The notes under the pieces were generated by a model that made no database searches, had not been told where the DNA came from, and saw only the letters and a program-made list of their open reading frames with translations. DNA of 64,000 nucleotides, from the NCBI GenBank assembly GCA_036170535.1, contig JAVHPJ010000239.1, positions 1-64,000 of the forward strand, read 5' to 3'. Position 1 is the first letter of the stretch. Each line of letters begins with the position of its first letter. Shown one piece after another: positions 59,690 through 64,000 of this stretch. The position numbers and the translations under genes are program-made. This stretch comes from SSF53 sp036170535. GTDB lineage: Bacteria; Spirochaetota; Leptospiria; Leptospirales; Leptonemataceae.

Positions 59690-60835
59690 GTGTCGGAACT
59701 CATTCTGCAGGGCGTCAGTTTTGGGGGGATTTTTACGGCCCTGCTCGGGCTCAGTCATTTGATGCGCTGGCGGCGAGCGATGACGCATCGTTGTCTGGTG
59801 TTGTTGAGTCTGTCCGTGGCTGTGCTCTATCTTTACGTATATTTTATGCTGCGCACGATTTATTTTGCGCCCGGTTGGCTCAATCACGCGTATGTTCCCT
59901 TCATTTACTTTCTGGGTCCTGGACTCTACGTGTTCTATCGATCCATTATCGAGGAAGAATACGAGTTCCGACTGAATCGCTGCCTCTTTGTTCCTGGCCT
60001 CGCCTTGTTGATCGTCTTTCCTGTTGCGGATTGGATCTGGCCCGGCGCCTTCGCTTCCCGTCCGGTGGATTATTTTATGCATCGGCGCGCGGCGCCTCCT
60101 GATGTGTTGCTGCTGATCGGCTTTGTAATCAACGGCTGCTACTACGCGTTGATTTTTGTGCAATCCTGGACCCTGTTTCGCCTGGAGAGCCTGCGTCGGG
60201 AATCGGCGGCGCGCACCCTGCTGGTCATCCTGGTCGGTACGGGATTGGTCAATGGGATCTGCGTGAGCGCGTATTTGAGTTTCAGCCTGGATCGTTTGAT
60301 CGAGTCGCTGTTTGGCGTGAGCGTGCTGGGCGGCGTGTGTTTTATTTTCGCCCAGGCCTCGCCGCACGTGTTTTCCGAATTCGCTCCCACGGCGCGCCAG
60401 GCGTATAAAAATTCGAGGCTGGCCGGGCTCAACCTGGACTCGATTCAAGCGCGCCTGGATCAGGCCATGAAAGTAGAGGAGGCCTTTCTGGACGAAGAAC
60501 TCAATCTGGTCCGACTGGCCGAGCGTATTCAAATCAAGCCGTACCAGCTTTCGGAGTATTTAAACGCGCACTGCGGTCAGAATTTTTCGCGCTACGTCAA
60601 CGGCTTTCGCGTGGCGCGCGCCGCGCAAATCCTCTCTACAGAAGACCGGGCGAGCATACTCTCCGTCGCCTTTCGCGTCGGCTTTAACTCCAAGACCAAT
60701 TTTAACCTGGCATTCCGGACCATTCAGGGCCTTTCGCCCCGGGATTTCGTCCGCCAGGCTCGCATTGCGCGCGCCGCGCAGGCGGCGAAGACTGCGCCCC
60801 GTCAGCCCCGCGCAGTAAAACGTGCAAGATCCTGA
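59690..60835 (+). CDS. AraC-family regulator with N-terminal membrane domain
   Basis: 381 residues from GTG 59690; the open frame to 59342 lies over the divergent Uma2 gene and has no membrane character. Seven or so hydrophobic segments (~1-220; FGGIFTALLGLSHLM, YFMLRTIYFAPGW, YVPFIYFLGPGLYVFY, ALLIVFPVADWIW) form a sensory domain. The C-terminal AraC HTH spans ~275-370: MKVEEAFLDEELNLVRLAERI, YQLSEYLNAHCGQNFSRYVN, VAFRVGFNSKTNFNLAFRTI. A 7TM-AraC layout is common in Leptospira. Target unknown; the exported peptidase gene 125 bp downstream is a candidate. Confidence 0.85.
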   Translation: MSELILQGVSFGGIFTALLGLSHLMRWRRAMTHRCLVLLSLSVAVLYLYVYFMLRTIYFAPGWLNHAYVPFIYFLGPGLYVFYRSIIEEEYEFRLNRCLFVPGLALLIVFPVADWIWPGAFASRPVDYFMHRRAAPPDVLLLIGFVINGCYYALIFVQSWTLFRLESLRRESAARTLLVILVGTGLVNGICVSAYLSFSLDRLIESLFGVSVLGGVCFIFAQASPHVFSEFAPTARQAYKNSRLAGLNLDSIQARLDQAMKVEEAFLDEELNLVRLAERIQIKPYQLSEYLNAHCGQNFSRYVNGFRVARAAQILSTEDRASILSVAFRVGFNSKTNFNLAFRTIQGLSPRDFVRQARIARAAQAAKTAPRQPRAVKRARS

Positions 60836-60960
60836 TTTTGCCCCTCTTTTTTGAACCAGATTACGATCCCTGTCGATTCAACCAGGCCCTCTGGCGTAGA
60901 ATCCTCCGTGTTCGCGTCGCAGCGCGAATCATCTCTAACACAACATACAGGGGGAATCCC

Positions 60961-62691
60961 ATGCGAAAAGGGTTCATACATGGCGCGCGCTTATGTGCGG
61001 CGCTGGCTATTTCACTGACGGCGGCCTGCTCCCAGGCGGCCGATTCGAATCCAAACGATGTCGCGCTGATCGCCGGGCTCACGAGCGTTCAGAACACGGC
61101 CGGCGCGGACTTTGCGCCTGGCCAGCAGGCGATTCGGCCGGAAGACATTCAAGCGGCGTTTGCAGAGTTAAACGACGGCAGCATCACCTTCGACGATTCC
61201 ATTCGTTTCACCGGAACCGACGGAGTGATTCTTGCGGCGAATGTATTCAAGCCGGCCAATATTCCGAGCGGCGCAAAACTCCCGGCGATTATCTTTGTCA
61301 ACAGCTGGGCGCTGAACGAATACGAGTATCTCGTGCCCGCGGCGCGCTTTGCAAAAGAAGGCTATATCGTGCTGAGCTACAGCACGCGCGGCTTTGGCGT
61401 TTCAGGCGGTCTGATTAACGTCGCCGGTCCGGCGGATATGTCGGATCTGGGACGCGCGCTCGACTGGCTCGAAGCGAACACGCCGGTGGACTCCAATAAA
61501 ATTGGCATCGCCGGCATTTCTTATGGCGCCGGCATTTCGCTGCTCGGGCTCAGCCAGCATCCGCGCATCAAAACGGCGGTCGCCATGAGCGGTTGGGCCG
61601 ATCTGCCGCGCGCGTTATACGGCAACGAAACGCCGCGCCTGGTCTGGGGCCTGCTGTTGATCGCGTCTGGCTATTTCACCGGCCGCATGGATCCGATTAT
61701 CGCAGAGAACTTCAATAAGCTGCTCGCCTACAATGACGTCGGGTCCGTCATCGCGTGGGCGAATGTGCGTTCGCCGCGCACGTATCTCGCGCAGTTAAAC
61801 GCGTCCGGCAAGCCGGTGTATATATCGAGCAATCTGGGCGACAATCTGTTTCAGCCCAATGGCATGCTGGATTATTATTCGCAGCTCACCGTGCCAAAAA
61901 AACTGGATCTGAATAACGGCATCCACGCCACGGCGGAAATTGGCGGCGTGCTTGGCGCGGACAATTACATCTGGAATAACACGCGCGATTGGTTCGCTTA
62001 CTGGCTCAAGGGCGAAGCGAACGGCGTCATGAGCCGCCCGGCCGTGACGATCCAGCGCAAGTTTTCGAGCGAACGCATTTCGTACGCCAGTTGGCCGCCG
62101 GCCAGCGCCAGTCAGCGTCAGTTTTATTTGAAACCGCGCGGGTTGTTCGGCGATGGCAAGCTCCAGACCGCGCCCAACACTACATCCGGCCAAACGCGGA
62201 TCTTTTCCGGCGTCGATACGGTTGCCACCACCGGCATCCCGCTCCTGTCGGATATTGTGGATGCGCATCTGGAAATTCCAGTCTACGCTTCCATGGATTG
62301 GGTCAGCCGGGTCAATGGCGTGGTCTACGAGTCGGATCGTTTGAATGCAACGTTAAAGATCCGCGGCCGCACAACTTATCAGGCGCGCCTGCAAACCTCG
62401 CTTTCCACCGGCAGCACAGCCGTGTATCTCTACGATGTGGACGCCTGGGGTACGGGCAAACTGCTCACGCACGGCATTGGAACGATTCGCGCCGCCACGC
62501 CGGGCGCCACGCGCACGCTGACGGTGGATCTGAACGCCATCGCCTACGATGTGCCGGCGGGCCATCGCATCGCCATCGCGCTGGATACCTTTGATCCGCA
62601 ATACGCCGCGCCGACGCTCGCGCTGTATGCGCTGGATTTTGTGCATTCGTCCGGCGCGCAGTCGACGCTCACGATCGAAACGGCGAACTGA
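60961..62691 (+). CDS. X-Pro dipeptidyl-peptidase (CocE/NonD) family lipoprotein
   Basis: 576 residues from ATG 60961, with GGGGG before it. Signal peptide ends ISLTAAC-SQ, a lipobox. Catalytic region: RFTGTDGVILAANVFKP, VLSYSTRGFGVSGG (oxyanion), nucleophile Ser in IGIAGISYGAGISLLGL, and His in LNNGIHATAEIGG. The C-terminal beta-jelly domain (VYASMDWVSRVNGVVYE... to STLTIETAN) matches the family. Probable esterase or peptidase exposed in the periplasm or at the surface. Hairpins follow at 62716-62762. Confidence 0.85.
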   Translation: MRKGFIHGARLCAALAISLTAACSQAADSNPNDVALIAGLTSVQNTAGADFAPGQQAIRPEDIQAAFAELNDGSITFDDSIRFTGTDGVILAANVFKPANIPSGAKLPAIIFVNSWALNEYEYLVPAARFAKEGYIVLSYSTRGFGVSGGLINVAGPADMSDLGRALDWLEANTPVDSNKIGIAGISYGAGISLLGLSQHPRIKTAVAMSGWADLPRALYGNETPRLVWGLLLIASGYFTGRMDPIIAENFNKLLAYNDVGSVIAWANVRSPRTYLAQLNASGKPVYISSNLGDNLFQPNGMLDYYSQLTVPKKLDLNNGIHATAEIGGVLGADNYIWNNTRDWFAYWLKGEANGVMSRPAVTIQRKFSSERISYASWPPASASQRQFYLKPRGLFGDGKLQTAPNTTSGQTRIFSGVDTVATTGIPLLSDIVDAHLEIPVYASMDWVSRVNGVVYESDRLNATLKIRGRTTYQARLQTSLSTGSTAVYLYDVDAWGTGKLLTHGIGTIRAATPGATRTLTVDLNAIAYDVPAGHRIAIALDTFDPQYAAPTLALYALDFVHSSGAQSTLTIETAN

Positions 62692-62715
62692 CGCGGCAGC
62701 GCACAACGCCGACCC

Positions 62716-62762
62716 AACTCGCGAAGCGAGTTTTCCCCGCGCTCGCCCCATCGGGGGCGAGC
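62716..62762 (+). terminator. Two adjacent hairpins downstream of the CocE-like gene
   Basis: AACTCGC-GAA-GCGAGTT (62716-62732) and GCTCGCCCC-ATCG-GGGGCGAGC (62741-62762) are perfect stems between the peptidase gene and the toxin gene. The first is followed by TTCCCC only, so terminator strength is doubtful. Confidence 0.45.
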
Positions 62763-62941
62763 ATAGATTCCGCACGAACCTCCCTGTCCAAGCGAAGGGG
62801 CGCTGCGGGATCGGGTGACAACGCTTGTCGGTTTTGCTGTGCGTGAATTTTGCGAGCAATCGGTCGGCGCTTAACAGCCGAATTTTGCGCGCGCTTGCAG
62901 AAACGGGCTGACGGTGCTGCAATTGTCCGCAGAAATCGGGC

Positions 62942-63946
62942 ATGGGCTTTGCATTTGAATCCCGCGGCGGCGAATTTGACCGGTCCTTTCGTAACGACCG
63001 CTATAGCGACCGATCGCGAGAACACTCGTTTCAAGGCGGCCGCCTCGATTCCGAAGAAGCGAGTCGCTCGGCCGCCCGAGATACTGACGCCATGCAGCGC
63101 GCGTTTCAGGCGCTGCGCACCGCCGACCCGCTGAACGAAGAGCGTCCGCCGCTCGCCGCAAAACTGGGCGGGCCGGTTCCGCGTGCGTTACGCTGGCGCA
63201 ACACTCCGGCCGCAATCCAGCGGCAAGCGTCGCCGGATTCCGTACCTGATCTGCCCGCCTTCCGTTTTCCGCCGCCTGAGATTCTGACCGCGATCGCATT
63301 CATTCAGAAAGGCGAGGCCGGCCCGGAGGATCTCATGGTTTTACAAGACTGGGACTTGCGCCTGCGAACGGCCGTCGCGGAACGCAATCGTGTTTCGCTG
63401 CGCGATGCGCACACCAGCCGGGCCGATATTCGCGACTATACGGCGATTCTCGGCCGCCTGTTTGGAACGAATGAGTTCGAAGCGCGCGCAGAACTTATAC
63501 GCGGCGGTTCATGGATTGCCTACCGCAGATTTTTCGAAACCCTGATTGGCGCGGACGACGAAAACCGTTTTGACCGTGCAAGCAAGGCCCTGACCGCCCG
63601 CTCGCCTATCTACATGCTGGGCTACCTGAAAGTGGAAAGCAACCCCGAGCTGCGGGGCGCTTTATCCTCCCTCTGGGCGCGCGGCCTTGTGCGAAGCGTC
63701 TTGACGATGCGCGGTCGGGTTGTCAGAATTGCACCGTCGCAGAGTCCGGTTTGGCGGGAACTCAAGCGGTATCGCGGCAAAATACGTTACAGTGGCGAGG
63801 GCCGGGACCGCCTGTACTACGAATGGGATAAAAGACACGGTGAAATCGAAGTCTACAATTCCCGGGGCGAACACATCTACGTAATTGAGCCAATGCGCGG
63901 TCGGCAAATCAAAGACTATGTGCCGGGGCGCAAGATTGACTTGTAA
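62942..63946 (+). CDS. Toxin with colicin E3-type 16S rRNase C-terminal domain
   Basis: 334 residues; no signal peptide. The last ~60 residues match the colicin E3/cloacin cytotoxic domain: RLYYEWDKRHGEIEVYNSRG and a closing PGRKIDL. The Asp, His and Glu of the WD-x2-HGE-x-E core correspond to the catalytic D, H and E of colicin E3, so cleavage of 16S rRNA at the decoding site is predicted from established family knowledge. The N-terminal ~110 residues are charged, disorder-like and contain AAIQRQASPDS; the middle is helical and of unknown function. It lies after the CocE gene with a 250-bp gap and is followed 16 nt later by an ORF cut by the window end. Confidence 0.85.
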   Translation: MGFAFESRGGEFDRSFRNDRYSDRSREHSFQGGRLDSEEASRSAARDTDAMQRAFQALRTADPLNEERPPLAAKLGGPVPRALRWRNTPAAIQRQASPDSVPDLPAFRFPPPEILTAIAFIQKGEAGPEDLMVLQDWDLRLRTAVAERNRVSLRDAHTSRADIRDYTAILGRLFGTNEFEARAELIRGGSWIAYRRFFETLIGADDENRFDRASKALTARSPIYMLGYLKVESNPELRGALSSLWARGLVRSVLTMRGRVVRIAPSQSPVWRELKRYRGKIRYSGEGRDRLYYEWDKRHGEIEVYNSRGEHIYVIEPMRGRQIKDYVPGRKIDL

Positions 63947-63962
63947 AAGCGAGGGGCGACGC

Positions 63963-64000
63963 GTGCGCGACATACTGAAAGAATTGCACGAGGGCACTCT
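63963..64000 (+). CDS. 5' end of a possible immunity gene (partial)
   Basis: GTG at 63963 is preceded by GAGGGG at 8 nt and opens MRDILKELHEGT before the window ends. Position directly behind the rRNase toxin suggests an immunity protein. The few residues seen do not match the cloacin immunity sequence I recall, so identity is open. Confidence 0.4.
   Translation, partial: MRDILKELHEGT

Noticed and set aside
58976..60532. 518-codon minus-strand frame running through Uma2 and into the AraC gene
   Set aside because: Only the last 189 codons match a family; the remainder is antisense to the AraC regulator.

Overview
The window looks like chromosome of a GC-rich (high fifties by eye) Leptospirales-type spirochaete. 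The case rests on an adjacent pair of FlaA periplasmic-flagellar sheath proteins (53225-55143), a DUF1554 lipoprotein of the kind typical of Leptospira (17606-18298), relaxed spirochaete-style lipoboxes, an LpxA gene (so a lipid A outer membrane), and many GAF/SpoIIE-type phosphatase, TPR and PilZ signalling proteins. I saw no phage structural genes, no CRISPR array and no rRNA; one tRNA (Ala, GGC) is present.

Layout. 1-4.5 kb is an accessory island: the tail of an unknown gene, a lipoprotein, and a toxin/immunity-like pair (2188-4115). It is bracketed by two ~100-bp direct repeats in the same orientation (139-240 and 4409-4510). 4.5-10.6 kb holds a secreted protein, a GT2/GT-C pair and a GH31 glucosidase. 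10.6-14.5 kb holds an SDR/TetR pair with palindromic operator candidates, a J-domain protein, a YqjE/YqjD-like membrane pair and lpxA. 14.7-24.2 kb holds a DUF4015 glycosidase-like protein, an EAL phosphodiesterase, the DUF1554 lipoprotein, an ammonium transporter, a GAF-PP2C-TPR phosphatase, a PilZ protein, a hydrolase with an apparent ATT start, and tRNA-Ala. 24.4-31.5 kb is a TPR / GAF-PP2C-HATPase / STAS / six-hairpin glycosidase cluster, apparently a partner-switching module. 31.5-45 kb holds cutA, a ferritin-like/CDGSH fusion, an acyl-CoA ligase, pyrF, sdhCAB, two exported proteins and a SpoU methyltransferase. 45-53 kb is CBS/CGL reverse transsulfuration with a GNAT gene, pyrC with a PyrK-like reductase, a methyltransferase, an SDR, a PlsC-like acyltransferase and a truncated Uma2 gene. 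53-60.8 kb holds flaA1/flaA2, an orphan parA, recQ, hldD, an intact Uma2 gene and a membrane AraC regulator. 60.9-64 kb holds an X-Pro peptidase-like lipoprotein and a second toxin with a colicin E3-type ribonuclease end, followed by the first codons of what may be its immunity gene, cut by the window edge.

Most exciting points: the two toxin genes near the window ends share a QRQ motif in otherwise unrelated N-terminal regions; a strict AGGAGG Shine-Dalgarno sits 6 nt before an ATT codon in the 23209-24015 hydrolase, whose leader has three hairpins just after a tRNA; phosphatase and kinase-like ATPase are fused in one 935-aa protein followed by its likely STAS substrate and a glycosidase; and a ferritin-like, Fer4_19 and double CDGSH fusion. 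All functions are read from sequence motifs without database searches, so names express family resemblance.
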